A stretch of 64,000 nt of DNA from Halomonas zincidurans B6 (GTDB taxonomy: Bacteria > Pseudomonadota > Gammaproteobacteria > Pseudomonadales > Halomonadaceae). Shown here piece after piece: positions 44,154 to 53,017 of the stretch (position 1 is its first letter; every line of letters begins with the position of its first letter). The notes beneath the pieces are model-generated. The model was given only the letters and a program-made list of their open reading frames with translations, was not told the DNA's origin and searched no databases. The stretch is taken from contig NZ_JNCK01000001.1 in the NCBI RefSeq assembly GCF_000731955.1, positions 682,001 through 746,000 on the forward strand. The letters run 5' to 3'. The position numbers and the translations under genes were made by a program.

Positions 44154-44735
44154 ATGGCCGAACGGATGGCCTTGACCGGACTGCTCGATCAGCTCGACGG
44201 AACGGACAGCGGAAGCAAGATCCGCCTGCAGGACATCATCGATAACTTTGCATCGCGTGGTTTCGGGCCGTTGCTGGTGCTGCCGGCGCTGATCGCCTTG
44301 CTGCCGACCGGTGCGATTCCCGGTGTGCCGACGCTATGTGGACTATTCATTGCCACCGTGGCCAGTCAACTGGCTCTGGGCAAGCGAACCCCCTGGCTGC
44401 CGCGCCGCTTGCGGGAGCGCGGCTTCAGTCATCGGCGCTTCCATCAGGCAGTCGCTCGTGTGCGGCCCTGGACGCAGTGCTTTGACAGGTTGCTCAAGCC
44501 GCGCCTGGAGTTCCTGACGAGTCCGCTGATGCAGCGTCTGGTTGCAGTGCTTTCGGCACTGCTGGCGTTATCCATGATTCCGCTTGAATTGCTGCCATTC
44601 GCCGCGGCGATCCCGGCGCTGGCGATTGCTCTGCTGGGGCTGGGGCTGGCGGCAGAGGATGGGCTGCTGATCATGACCGGCCTCGCCGTGGTGGCGCTCG
44701 GCGCCGTCGTCATCTGGCGCTGGCTGTTGCCATAA
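44154..44735 (+). CDS. ExoD-family membrane protein
   Basis: A 193-residue protein of the exopolysaccharide-synthesis ExoD family (PF06055): FGPLLVLPALIALLPTGAIPG, followed by VPTLCGLFIATVASQLALG, RRFHQAVARVRPWTQCFDRL and LELLPFAAAIPALAIALLGLG. It has about four or five helices. In Rhizobium ExoD affects exopolysaccharide production, but the biochemical role is unknown. AAGGAGG is well placed for the ATG at 44154. Confidence 0.88.
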   Translation: MAERMALTGLLDQLDGTDSGSKIRLQDIIDNFASRGFGPLLVLPALIALLPTGAIPGVPTLCGLFIATVASQLALGKRTPWLPRRLRERGFSHRRFHQAVARVRPWTQCFDRLLKPRLEFLTSPLMQRLVAVLSALLALSMIPLELLPFAAAIPALAIALLGLGLAAEDGLLIMTGLAVVALGAVVIWRWLLP

Positions 44736-44782
44736 GTCATCGACCGATTTTCTGGAACGTGTACCTGGAGAGGGGACGATGC

Positions 44783-45421
44783 ATGATTGATGCCCAATTC
44801 CTGCCCTTCGTGGTGGCGATCACCCTGCTGAGCATGACTCCCGGTGTGGACACCTTGCTGGTGATTCGCAACACCGCCCGCGGCGGAGTGCGCGACGGCG
44901 TCATCACCAGCGTGGCCATCTGCTGCGGGTTGTTCGTGCACGCCGCGGTATCGGCGCTGGGCATCTCGCTGATCCTGGTGCAATCGGCCTGGGCCTTCGG
45001 GCTGCTCAAGCTGGCGGGCGCCGCCTACCTGGTGTGGCTGGGCGTGCAGAACCTGCTCGGTATGCGGCGCGGCAATCCGCTTCCGGTTGCCGGGGTGGAT
45101 ACGCCAAGGCGCAACGTGCCGGTCATGTTGCCCATACGCGAGGGCTTTCTCTCCAATGTTCTCAATCCCAAGACCGTAATCTTCTACATGGCGTTCCTGC
45201 CGCAGTTCATCGCGCCGAGCGACCCGGCGCTGCTCAAGTCGCTGTGGCTGGCCGGGGTGCATTTCGTGATCGCCAATCTCTGGCAGATCGCCATCGTCCT
45301 GCTGGTCGGCCGAGCCGGCACCTGGCTGGCCAAGCGCTGGGTGTCGCGCGTCCTCGATGGCGCTACCGGCACGGTCCTTATGGCGCTTGGCATCAAGCTG
45401 GCCCTGCAGCAGCGCCCGTGA
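44783..45421 (+). CDS. LysE/RhtB-family amino-acid exporter
   Basis: A 212-residue inner-membrane protein with six helices. The N-terminus FVVAITLLSMTPGVDTLLVI and the mid block GFLSNVLNPKTVIFYMAFLPQFI are the LysE/RhtB signature. It exports amino acids such as homoserine, threonine or lysine; the substrate is not predictable. The start is placed at ATG 44783 with GGGGA upstream. Confidence 0.92.
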   Translation: MIDAQFLPFVVAITLLSMTPGVDTLLVIRNTARGGVRDGVITSVAICCGLFVHAAVSALGISLILVQSAWAFGLLKLAGAAYLVWLGVQNLLGMRRGNPLPVAGVDTPRRNVPVMLPIREGFLSNVLNPKTVIFYMAFLPQFIAPSDPALLKSLWLAGVHFVIANLWQIAIVLLVGRAGTWLAKRWVSRVLDGATGTVLMALGIKLALQQRP

Positions 45422-45591
45422 GACAGCATGGCGAGGTTCGCCGAGCAGGCTTTTGCTGATGTCATGTGTCGTCAGTCAGAGCGAGCCTGGGTGACATGAA
45501 GCGGCTGTCTCGATTCCTGGCCATAACGCTTTTCCTGCTCGGTGAAACGATCGTCGCAATGACGCTTGATGCATGACCTACTAGTATCAGT

Positions 45592-45603
45592 TTGTATGAC
45601 AGG
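45592..45603. promoter_or_regulatory. Putative GntR/FCD operator, copy A
   Basis: TTGTATGACAGG fits the FadR/FCD-type half-palindrome TNGTNNNACNA with one mismatch and is identical to 56371-56382, upstream of the second catabolic cluster. It lies 38 bp before the first start codon of the pdxA2 operon. The regulator encoded at 52238-52960 is the obvious candidate. Confidence 0.5.
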
Positions 45604-45640
45604 TATGCCATGAACAGACATCGAGAAAAAGGAGCGCACG

Positions 45641-45787
45641 ATGCATGAGCCGTCTCGGGGCAAGCGGGTCCCGATTGCCGGGGAAAGTCGAGGGATCGGT
45701 GCCTATCTGTGCCCGGTCAGCGACGCATTCAGTGTCTATGTGACCGGCCAGGTCATCGAGGTCAACGGCGGACAGTCGATGCCATGA
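45641..45787 (+). pseudogene. SDR dehydrogenase relic with in-frame internal deletion (48 codons)
   Basis: A single short frame joins an SDR N-terminus (GKRVPIAGESRGIG, the remains of the TGxxxGIG cofactor loop) directly to an SDR C-terminus (VYVTGQVIEVNGGQSMP). About 200 residues with the catalytic Tyr/Lys are gone. It keeps a good ribosome binding site (AAAAAGGAG), and its stop overlaps the pdxA2 start (ATGA). The ancestral operon therefore began with an SDR gene. It cannot encode an active enzyme but may still help translate pdxA2 by coupling. Confidence 0.8.
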
Positions 45788-46788
45788 CGAGACAAGCCCC
45801 TTTTGCGATTGCCATCACCATGGGCGACCCGGCCGGGATCGGGCCGGAAATCATTTGCCGCGCCTTGGTCGGCATGTCCGATGACGAACGGTCGGGCACG
45901 CTACTGGTGGGAAATATCGATATCTTTGCCAGGGCGGCGGCCACGATCGATGCCAGGCTGACATTCCATGGGCTCGATGCGCCAGAAGCGGCATCGCCCG
46001 ACAGCATTGCGGTGGCTCAGGTCGATAAGCCGCTCGACATCCAGATACCCGATGGCGAGATCAGCGCCGCCGCCGGGGAAATGGCGTTTCGCTGCGTGGA
46101 GCGCGCCGTGGAGCTGGTCCAGGCCGGGCAGGCCGGCGTAATCGTCACCGCGCCGCTCAACAAGGCGGCCCTGCATGCCGCCAAGCGCTATTACGATGGC
46201 CATACCGGCATGTTGGCGTCGCTGACCGGGGCGCCGGCGTCGTTCATGCTGCTGGCCTCAAAAACGCTGTCGACGATCCACGTGTCGACTCACGTTTCGC
46301 TGAAGGAGGCGATCTCGCGGGTCACGGTCGAGCGCATCGAGGCAACCGTCAAGGCTGGGCACGAGCATCTTCGTCAATTGGGTAGGGCCACGCCGCGAAT
46401 CGCCGTGGCGGGGCTCAATCCGCATTGCGGTGAGGGGGGCATCTTCGGCGACGAGGACGAACGCATCATTCGCCCGGCCGTCGAGGCGCTGCAACAGGCG
46501 GGCTACGAGGTGCGGGGGCCGATCTCCGCCGACACGGTATTCTACCGTGCCAGCCGTGGCGAGTTCGATCTGGTGGTGGCGCAGTATCACGACCAGGGTC
46601 ATATCCCGGTCAAGCTGATCGCCTTCGATACCACCGTCAACGTCAGCCTGGGCCTGCCGATCAAGCGTACCTCGGTGGATCATGGCACGGCCTTCGACAT
46701 TGCCTGGCAGGGCAGGGCGGATGCCACCAACATGAAGGCGGCCATCGTCTATGCCCGGCAACTGGCGAGAAGACTCCACCTTGACTGA
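45784..46788 (+). CDS. pdxA2: PdxA2-type 4-phospho-aldonate dehydrogenase
   Basis: A 334-residue PdxA-family NAD-dependent dehydrogenase: ITMGDPAGIGPEI, VTAPLNKAAL, YDGHTGMLA, AGLNPHCGEGG, YHDQGHIPVKLIAF and HGTAFDIAWQG hold the metal and substrate ligands. The neighbour is a DUF1537 kinase, so this is the PdxA2 branch acting on 4-phospho-D-threonate or -erythronate rather than the pyridoxal pathway enzyme. It is expected to yield dihydroxyacetone phosphate after decarboxylation. The ATG overlaps the SDR relic stop. Confidence 0.9.
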   Translation: MTRQAPFAIAITMGDPAGIGPEIICRALVGMSDDERSGTLLVGNIDIFARAAATIDARLTFHGLDAPEAASPDSIAVAQVDKPLDIQIPDGEISAAAGEMAFRCVERAVELVQAGQAGVIVTAPLNKAALHAAKRYYDGHTGMLASLTGAPASFMLLASKTLSTIHVSTHVSLKEAISRVTVERIEATVKAGHEHLRQLGRATPRIAVAGLNPHCGEGGIFGDEDERIIRPAVEALQQAGYEVRGPISADTVFYRASRGEFDLVVAQYHDQGHIPVKLIAFDTTVNVSLGLPIKRTSVDHGTAFDIAWQGRADATNMKAAIVYARQLARRLHLD

Positions 46789-47929
46789 ACTTGTCGTGGC
46801 GATCGTCGCCGATGACCTGACCGGGGCGATGGATGCCGCGGCACCGTTTGCTCGTCGCGGTGCGCAGGCCAGCGTCGTCCTTGCACTGGAACATCTCGCC
46901 GAGGTCCTTGCTCAGGGCAACCTGCCCGACGTGCTGGCAATCAATACCGAGTCGCGTCATCTGCCCGCCGATCAGGCCGCGAAACGGGTCGCCGAGGCCT
47001 TCGAGAGACTGCTTCCCCTCGCACCGCACCTTCTTTTCAAGAAAGTCGATTCGACGCTGCGCGGTAACGTCGTCGCGGAATGTCTGGCCGCGCGGCGCAG
47101 TAGTGGACGTGGGCTGCTGGTGTGTCCCGCCGTCCCCGTCCAGGGACGCACGCTGCGTGGCGGTCAGGTCTATGTGCATGACGAGCCTTTGACGGCGTCG
47201 GACTCTGGGCGGGATGCACGCTCGGCGCCGCCCGTCGAGCCACTGGCGACCCTGTTCGAGCGCGGGGGGCTAGCCGTTCCGAGCCTGCCGGCAGGCAGCG
47301 TGTCGGGTGAGCCCGACGCGATTGTGGATGCCGTGAGCGACGCCGATCTCCAGGCGCTGGCCCAGCGTCTGCTCGAATACCCGCGGCGCTGGCTGGCTGT
47401 CGGGGCATCGGGGCTGACCGAAGCATTGTCCAGAAGCCTGTTTCCGGCAGCTGAGGCGCGTCTGTCGCCTCCCGTGGATGCCCTGCTGTTGGTTGTCGGG
47501 TCGCGCTGTGATCAGGCGCGCCGCCAGGTTGCTTGCTTGTGCGAGGCGGCGCCGGATTTACCGGTCATGCATGCCATGGACGACGAGGGGCTAGCACCCG
47601 GTCCGGCGCAGCAGCGCCTGGTTATGCCCGAACGCCAGCCGTCGGCACGTTTCACTGCAGAGCAGGTCGCCCGGGGCATGGCGCGTTGCGTCAGTGGATT
47701 GCTGGCTGGCGAGCCGGGTCGCAACCCGTTGCTGTTCCTGACCGGTGGCGACACGGCCATGGCCGTCCTCGGACATCTAGGGGCCAGGCAAGTCGTGCTG
47801 GCGGGGGAATGGGCGCCGGGCGTGGCCTTGGGGCACCTCGATGGAGATCCGCATCGCTTGGTGATGACCAAGGCCGGCGGCTTTGGGACACCGGACTTGT
47901 TAAAGCGCTTGCACCGCGACTTCCACTAA
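46781..47929 (+). CDS. DUF1537-family four-carbon acid sugar kinase
   Basis: A 382-residue kinase. The N-terminal substrate domain begins VVAIVADDLTGAMDAAAPFA and includes FKKVDSTLRGNV. The C-terminal nucleotide-binding domain has LFLTGGDTAMAVLGHLGA and MTKAGGFGTPDLL. The family phosphorylates D-threonate, D-erythronate or related acids. Together with PdxA2 it forms a two-step route to a triose phosphate; which acid is used cannot be read from sequence. The TTG at 46781 gives the family's natural N-terminus and an 8-bp overlap with pdxA2; ATG 46751 is the alternative. Confidence 0.88.
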   Translation: MTELVVAIVADDLTGAMDAAAPFARRGAQASVVLALEHLAEVLAQGNLPDVLAINTESRHLPADQAAKRVAEAFERLLPLAPHLLFKKVDSTLRGNVVAECLAARRSSGRGLLVCPAVPVQGRTLRGGQVYVHDEPLTASDSGRDARSAPPVEPLATLFERGGLAVPSLPAGSVSGEPDAIVDAVSDADLQALAQRLLEYPRRWLAVGASGLTEALSRSLFPAAEARLSPPVDALLLVVGSRCDQARRQVACLCEAAPDLPVMHAMDDEGLAPGPAQQRLVMPERQPSARFTAEQVARGMARCVSGLLAGEPGRNPLLFLTGGDTAMAVLGHLGARQVVLAGEWAPGVALGHLDGDPHRLVMTKAGGFGTPDLLKRLHRDFH

Positions 47930-47996
47930 AGGCGAGCGCCGCAAGGCTTTGCAGTGCTTGCGCGTCGCTGCGGCAAGGACTAATTTGAAGCTGCTG

Positions 47997-48011
47997 GTAT
48001 GATACGTATAC
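47997..48011. promoter_or_regulatory. Possible operator upstream of the first TRAP transporter
   Basis: GTATGATAC is a perfect 9-bp palindrome followed at once by GTATAC, in an AT-rich stretch 81 bp before the dctP start. It is related to, but not the same as, the TTGTATGACAGG sites. Confidence 0.3.
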
Positions 48012-48091
48012 AGCCATATGTGCAGTTAAGCACGCGGGTACCACCGATTCCGCTACCAATAAAACAAATCCAACGAATGTAGGAGTACAAG

Positions 48092-49096
48092 ATGAGCGAC
48101 AAGCCACAACGTCAGTTCAAGCTGCCCCGGCTGATAACCGCCATACTGGTCGCGGGTGGCGTCAGCCTGGCCGGTGCAACCCAGGCCCAGGCCGAAACGC
48201 TGAAATTCGCCCACGTGTACGAGACCTCGACGCCCTATCAGAAGTGGGCCCTGTGGGCAGCGGAGCAGATCGAGGAGCGTACAGACGGCCGCTATACCAT
48301 AGAGGTCTATCCGGCCTCATCGCTGGGCAAGGAAGCGGATATCAACGAGGCACTACAGCTCGGTACCGTGGACCTGATCTACACAGGCAATCAGTTCGCC
48401 GGGCGCTTCTACGGTCCTATCGGCATTGCCGGTGCGCCTTACATGTTCCGCGACTTCGATCACTGGCAAGCCTATGCCAATAGCGATCTTTTCAAGGAGA
48501 TCGCTCAAGGCTACCAGGACGCCACCGGCAATGTGCCGCTGGCGCTGAACTACTACGGCAAACGCCACGTCACTTCCAATAAGCCGATCAACACGCCTGA
48601 GGACATGCAGAATCTGAAGATCCGCACGCCCAACGCTCCCATGTACATGCTGTTCCCCGAGGCAGTCGGCGCCAACCCCACCCCTATCGCCTTTTCTGAA
48701 GTCTATCTGGCTCTGCAGCAGGGCGTGGTCGACGCGCAAGAGAACCCCCTGCTCACCATCAAAGCCAAGAAATTCTACGAGGTTCAAGACTATATCAACC
48801 TCACCGGGCATATCACCGACTCGCTGCTGACCATCGCCGGCGGACCGCTGTGGAACCGCCTGTCGGATGAGGACAAGCAGATCTTCCGCGACGTATACAA
48901 GCAAGCCGCCGAAAAGATTACCGATGACGTGCGTCAGTCCGAGGAGGACCTGGTGGCGTGGTTCGAGAATCAGGGCGTGACCGTCAATGAAGTGGATACC
49001 AAGCCCTTCCGGGAGGCGGTCCTGCCTTATCTCAATGGCGATGCCGCGACTTGGGACAAGGAAACCTTCGACCGCCTGCAGGCTATCGGCCAGTAA
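48092..49096 (+). CDS. dctP: TRAP transporter substrate-binding protein DctP (first system)
   Basis: A 334-residue DctP protein with a signal peptide ending near residue 34 (TQAQA-ETLKF). The ligand-anchoring arginine lies in MQNLKIRTPNAPMYMLFPEA, and VYLALQQGVVDAQENPL is the standard family block. The mature start LKFAHVYETSTPYQKWALWA resembles binding proteins for sugar acids. It follows the kinase gene by 162 bp with its own likely promoter. GTAGGAG precedes the ATG. A hairpin separates it from dctQ. Confidence 0.93.
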   Translation: MSDKPQRQFKLPRLITAILVAGGVSLAGATQAQAETLKFAHVYETSTPYQKWALWAAEQIEERTDGRYTIEVYPASSLGKEADINEALQLGTVDLIYTGNQFAGRFYGPIGIAGAPYMFRDFDHWQAYANSDLFKEIAQGYQDATGNVPLALNYYGKRHVTSNKPINTPEDMQNLKIRTPNAPMYMLFPEAVGANPTPIAFSEVYLALQQGVVDAQENPLLTIKAKKFYEVQDYINLTGHITDSLLTIAGGPLWNRLSDEDKQIFRDVYKQAAEKITDDVRQSEEDLVAWFENQGVTVNEVDTKPFREAVLPYLNGDAATWDKETFDRLQAIGQ

Positions 49097-49120
49097 TCCT
49101 CCTCTTCAATCCTGAATATC

Positions 49121-49147
49121 GCACCACCCCCAAGTTGGGAGTGGTGC
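49121..49147 (+). promoter_or_regulatory. Intercistronic stem-loop between dctP and dctQ (first TRAP system)
   Basis: GCACCAC-CCCCAA-GT-TTGGGA-GTGGTGC forms a long stem without a T tract, just after dctP. Such hairpins protect the upstream mRNA or cause partial termination, so that the binding protein is made in excess of the membrane subunits. Confidence 0.6.
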
Positions 49148-49160
49148 GTGGGACTCTGAC

Positions 49161-49694
49161 ATGAACCAAGCAGATCGAGACGAGGCGCCCGCCTTCAACT
49201 TGCTCGAGGAAGATTCCTTCAACGCGAGGGACCATGGCCTGGAGGACTACCTGACGTTAGGAATATTCTGGTTATTGGCGCTGGATGTCTTTGCCCAATT
49301 CTTTAGCCGCTATGTGCTCGGAAACTCCATCGCCTGGACAGAGGAAATGGCGCGCTACCTCTTGGTAATGGTGGGCTTCATGGGCGGTGCCATGACAGTG
49401 CGCAAGGGCTCCCAGATCGCCGTCGAGTTCTTCTATCGTTACATGCCGTGCTGGATGGCACGTACGGCTTCGACGCTGGTGGATCTGGCCAACATCGCCT
49501 TCTTTGCCGCCATGACCTGGCTCACCTTCAAGCTGGCCAACCTGACCACGGCGCTGATGGCCTCCGTGGATATCCCCAAGAGCTATCTCTATTACATCGT
49601 GATGCTGGGGTTCGTGCTGATGCTGATGCGCGCCGTTCAGATAGCTATCCGCCACTGGCAAAGCGGTACCAGCGAGTTGCTGGATTCACAGTGA
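49161..49694 (+). CDS. dctQ: TRAP transporter small membrane subunit DctQ (first system)
   Basis: A 177-residue protein with four transmembrane helices: FAQFFSRYVLGNSIAWTEEMARYLLVMVGF is the family block (R/Y-W-TEE-R), followed by MGGAMTVRKGSQIAVEFF. A charged N-terminal extension of about 28 residues precedes the first helix. It sits between dctP and dctM in the usual order. Confidence 0.93.
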   Translation: MNQADRDEAPAFNLLEEDSFNARDHGLEDYLTLGIFWLLALDVFAQFFSRYVLGNSIAWTEEMARYLLVMVGFMGGAMTVRKGSQIAVEFFYRYMPCWMARTASTLVDLANIAFFAAMTWLTFKLANLTTALMASVDIPKSYLYYIVMLGFVLMLMRAVQIAIRHWQSGTSELLDSQ

Positions 49695-49719
49695 TAACGT
49701 CGACCGAGAGAGCCTGTCC

Positions 49720-51099
49720 ATGTCCAATACCCTGGCCCTGAGGAGGCGCGGTGCCCTGGTGTCACCGGTGATCGCGGTGATTGCCATCCTCGGCTGCATC
49801 GCCCTGGCACTGACCGAGCAGTATTTGCTTTTTCTCTTCGCCACGCTTTTCACCCTGCTGGTACTTGGCGTGCCGATAGCCGTCTGCCTGGGGGGAGCCA
49901 GTCTGCTCTATGTGGCGTTGAGCGGGAGTGTGCCCGAGGTGGTGGTCGCTCAGCGCATGATCAGCGGTATCGATAGCTTTCCGCTACTGGCCATACCCTT
50001 CTTTATTCTCGCCGGCAATCTGATGAATAACGGCGGCATCACCAACCGTATTTTCGACTTTGCCAAGGCGCTGATGGGCTGGATGCGTGGCGGCCTGGGT
50101 CACGTCAACGTCGGTGCCAGCATCGTCTTCTCCGGCATGTCGGGTGCCGCCGTGGCCGATGCCGGCGGTCTGGGCACCATCGAGATCAAGGCAATGCGCG
50201 ATGCCGGTTACGATCAGGAATTTGCGGTGGGCATCACAGCGGCGTCATCGACCATTGGTCCCATCATTCCGCCCAGTCTGCCGATGGTGATCTATGGTGT
50301 CATGGCTTCGGTATCGGTGGGCCAGTTGTTCGTGGCCGGCTTGATCCCCGGGCTGCTGATGGGCCTTGCGCTGATGCTGATGATATTCTTCCTGGCAAGG
50401 CGGCGTGGCTATCAGCGTGACGCGGCTTTCTCGTGGTCGGTGCTATGGCAGACTTTCAAGCGCGCCATACCGTCGCTGTTTACCCCGATAATCATCGTCG
50501 GCGGCATCATGACGGGTGTCTTTACTCCCACTGAAGCTGCGATCGCCGCCGTGGTTTATGCGCTCTTTCTGGGTGGCGTGGTGTATCGCATCCTGACCTG
50601 GCGGCGCTTGTTCCAGGTCAGTATGGAAACCATCGAAACGACCGCGGTGATCTTGCTGATCGTCGCCGGCGCCTCCATCTTTGCCTGGATCCTGACCAGC
50701 AATCAGGTTGCTCAGCAAGTGGTTGGCCTGCTCGGTCCCCTTGCCGATAACCCTGTGGCCACCCTGATCATTATCAATGTCGTGCTGCTCATCGTCGGCT
50801 GCTTCATGGAAACCATTGCCGCCATTACTATCCTGGTGCCGGTGCTGCTGCCGCTGGCGGTGGCGTCCGGTGTCGACCCGGTCCACTTCGGGGTGATCAT
50901 GATCCTTAACCTGATGATCGGCCTGCTGACGCCGCCTGTCGGCATGGTGCTCTACGTGCTGTCGAGAGTCTCGAACATTCCTTTCGAACGCTGCATGCGC
51001 GGCACGCTGCCGTTTCTCGTGCCGCTGATCGTTGCGCTGCTGATGGTGACCTTCATTCCGGCGCTGTCCATGTGGCTGCCCGAACTGATCTATCGCTGA
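49720..51099 (+). CDS. dctM: TRAP transporter large permease subunit DctM (first system)
   Basis: A 459-residue permease with about 12 helices. DSFPLLAIPFFILAGNLMN, VFSGMSGAAVADAGGLG, SSTIGPIIPPSLPMVIYG and MTGVFTPTEAAIAAVVYAL are classical DctM motifs. An extra N-terminal helix (VIAVIAILGCIALAL) makes it slightly longer than the usual 430 residues. It uses the Na+ or H+ gradient to import an organic acid bound by DctP. Confidence 0.94.
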   Translation: MSNTLALRRRGALVSPVIAVIAILGCIALALTEQYLLFLFATLFTLLVLGVPIAVCLGGASLLYVALSGSVPEVVVAQRMISGIDSFPLLAIPFFILAGNLMNNGGITNRIFDFAKALMGWMRGGLGHVNVGASIVFSGMSGAAVADAGGLGTIEIKAMRDAGYDQEFAVGITAASSTIGPIIPPSLPMVIYGVMASVSVGQLFVAGLIPGLLMGLALMLMIFFLARRRGYQRDAAFSWSVLWQTFKRAIPSLFTPIIIVGGIMTGVFTPTEAAIAAVVYALFLGGVVYRILTWRRLFQVSMETIETTAVILLIVAGASIFAWILTSNQVAQQVVGLLGPLADNPVATLIIINVVLLIVGCFMETIAAITILVPVLLPLAVASGVDPVHFGVIMILNLMIGLLTPPVGMVLYVLSRVSNIPFERCMRGTLPFLVPLIVALLMVTFIPALSMWLPELIYR

Positions 51100-51113
51100 G
51101 GAACTCGGATCCC

Positions 51114-52184
51114 ATGTCAGAAGACATTGTGGCGCGTATTGCCGTTAGCGAACTGGAAGATTTCATGCAGCGCGTGCTGTTGCGCTGTGAAATCGACGAG
51201 GCTTCGACGGAGGCCGTCACCCGTGCCTTGGTGACGGCGTCGCGCATGGGTACCGACAGCCATGGGCTGCGCCTGTTGCCGCATTACGTACAGGCGGTGA
51301 AAGGGGGGCGGGTCAAGAGACGGCCGACGCTGACGTTCACACGTCGCCTGGCGGCCACGGGCTACCTGGACGCCGATGACGGCTTCGGCCATTTGGCCGG
51401 TTACCGGGCCATCGAGCATGCCATCGAACTGGCCGAGACGGCAGGCATCGGTGCGGTAGCCGTAGGCAACTCATCGCACTTCGGCGCCGCCGGCTGCTAT
51501 GCGCTGGCCGCGGCGCGGCGCGGCTACATCGGCCTGTCGCTGTGCAATGCCGATGCCCTGGTCAGCCTGCATCAGGGCCAGACGCCCTTTCATGGCACCA
51601 ACCCCATCGCCTTTGCGGCACCGGTCCCGGACAGCCTGCCCTACCTGCTCGACATGGCGACCAGCTCGATCCCGTGGAACCGGGTCAAGCAGTACCGGGC
51701 CATCGGCCGGACGCTACCCCCCAATGTGGTGGTCGACGCTCATGGCGAATTGACCACCGATGCGCAACGGGCCGCGTCGCTATTGCCGTTGGGCGGTGCC
51801 GACTTCGGCTTCAAGGGTGCCGGGCTGGCCGGCATGGTGGACGTCCTCAGCGCCACGCTGACCGGCATGATTCACGGCTTTCGCATGCTGCCGATGACCG
51901 GCGAGGACATGTCGACACCACGTGGCGTAGGGCATTTCTTTCTGGTCATGCACCCTGGCGCGTTCAGTGATCGGGCGACATACGAACGTTCCATGCGGGC
52001 GTATCTCGAGGATCTGCGTGCCCAGCCCGCGCTGGCAGGCCGGCAAGTGTTGGCCCCGGGGGATCGCGAATGGCGCTGTCAGGCTCGGCGCGATGCCGAA
52101 GGCATTCCCCTTGATTCGGCCAATCTGGCTGCGTACCGCCAACTGGCGGAAACGCTCGAGTTGCCATCGCCGATGCTGGTATAG
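51114..52184 (+). CDS. Ldh-family (malate/L-lactate-dehydrogenase-like) NAD(P)-dependent oxidoreductase
   Basis: A 356-residue member of the MDH2/YiaK/AllD family: RMGTDSHGLRLLPHYVQAV, GYLDADDGFGHLAG, VGNSSHFGAAGCYAL, HGTNPIAFAAPVP and LDMATSSIPWNRV carry the catalytic His and substrate-binding residues. The family reduces or oxidises 2-oxo/2-hydroxy acids and related sugar acids. In this operon it may interconvert the imported acid or its oxo form. The start is set at ATG 51114, 15 bp after dctM. Confidence 0.9.
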   Translation: MSEDIVARIAVSELEDFMQRVLLRCEIDEASTEAVTRALVTASRMGTDSHGLRLLPHYVQAVKGGRVKRRPTLTFTRRLAATGYLDADDGFGHLAGYRAIEHAIELAETAGIGAVAVGNSSHFGAAGCYALAAARRGYIGLSLCNADALVSLHQGQTPFHGTNPIAFAAPVPDSLPYLLDMATSSIPWNRVKQYRAIGRTLPPNVVVDAHGELTTDAQRAASLLPLGGADFGFKGAGLAGMVDVLSATLTGMIHGFRMLPMTGEDMSTPRGVGHFFLVMHPGAFSDRATYERSMRAYLEDLRAQPALAGRQVLAPGDREWRCQARRDAEGIPLDSANLAAYRQLAETLELPSPMLV

Positions 52185-52237
52185 GCCGCATGCAGTACCA
52201 TTGGGCAGCAGATGCGTTTGGCGAGGAGTCGTAACGA

Positions 52238-52960
52238 ATGACGAGATACAAGGTGGAGCGCAAGACGCTCTCCGAACAGGTGGCCGAGCAACTCGAGAAA
52301 GACATTCTCGAAGGGCGTTTCAAGGAAGGCGACCAGTTGCCCGCCGAACGCGCGCTGATGGAGCAATTCGGCGTCGGTCGCCCGGCGGTTCGCGAAGCGT
52401 TGTTCTACCTGCAGCGCCTCGGGCTGATCGCCATCAACAGCGGTACCCGCGCGCGCGTCATCCGGCCCACCGCCGAAGCCGTGATGGCGCGTCTGTCGGG
52501 CGTGACCCGGCAACTGCTCTCCAAGTCGGAAGGGCAGCAATACTTTCAGGAAGCTCGGGCCATGTTCGAGATTTCGCTGGCCCGCTATGCCGCCGCGCAT
52601 GCATCTCGCGAAGACCTTGACAATCTGCAGCGGGCGGTGGCGGAAAATCGCGAGTCGCTGGGCGACGAGGCACGCTTCAAGCGCAGCGACAACGATTTCC
52701 ACGGTGTATTGGCATCCATCGCCCGCAACCCGATCTTCAACGCCGTGCACGATGCCTTGTCGGAGTGGCTCGATGACCGGCGTGCCCAGGTATTGCAGCG
52801 CGACGGCGAGGATCATGCCGCCTTGCAGGCCCATACTGAAATTGTCCAAGCCATTGCTTCCGGCGACCCGGATGCCGCCGAAACGGCAATGCGGCGTCAC
52901 CTCGACCGCCACTACGGAACCTATCGCCAGCTCAAGGAGAGATTGTCCGATTCAGGATAG
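52238..52960 (+). CDS. GntR-family transcriptional regulator, FCD (NanR-like) subfamily
   Basis: A 240-residue regulator. The winged helix-turn-helix is in residues 1-75 (LSEQVAEQLEKDILEGRFKE, QLPAERALMEQFGVGRPAVR, EALFYLQRLGLI). An all-helical FCD ligand-binding domain (about 105-230) has the metal-site pattern NDFHGVLA ... HTEIVQAI ... MRRHLDRH. It typically represses sugar-acid genes until the acid binds. It lies last in the first cluster and faces the second. The identical TTGTATGACAGG sites at 45592 and 56371 are candidate operators. Confidence 0.93.
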   Translation: MTRYKVERKTLSEQVAEQLEKDILEGRFKEGDQLPAERALMEQFGVGRPAVREALFYLQRLGLIAINSGTRARVIRPTAEAVMARLSGVTRQLLSKSEGQQYFQEARAMFEISLARYAAAHASREDLDNLQRAVAENRESLGDEARFKRSDNDFHGVLASIARNPIFNAVHDALSEWLDDRRAQVLQRDGEDHAALQAHTEIVQAIASGDPDAAETAMRRHLDRHYGTYRQLKERLSDSG

Positions 52961-52985
52961 GAATAGACAATCACAATCAAAAGAA

Positions 52986-53004
52986 AGGACGAATCGACCG
53001 TCCT
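52986..53004. terminator. Bidirectional terminator between gntR and the UxaA-family gene
   Basis: AGGACG-AATCGAC-CGTCCT with A-rich sequence on the left and a pyrimidine-rich run on the right, lying in the 57 bp between convergent genes. Confidence 0.6.
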
Positions 53005-53017
53005 CTCTTCGTTGGCA

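Noticed and set aside
45472..45663. 63-codon minus-strand open frame (ending ESRQPLHVTQARSD)
   Set aside because: It spans the promoter, operator and start of the SDR relic on the other strand, and shows no recognisable family; it may be chance.
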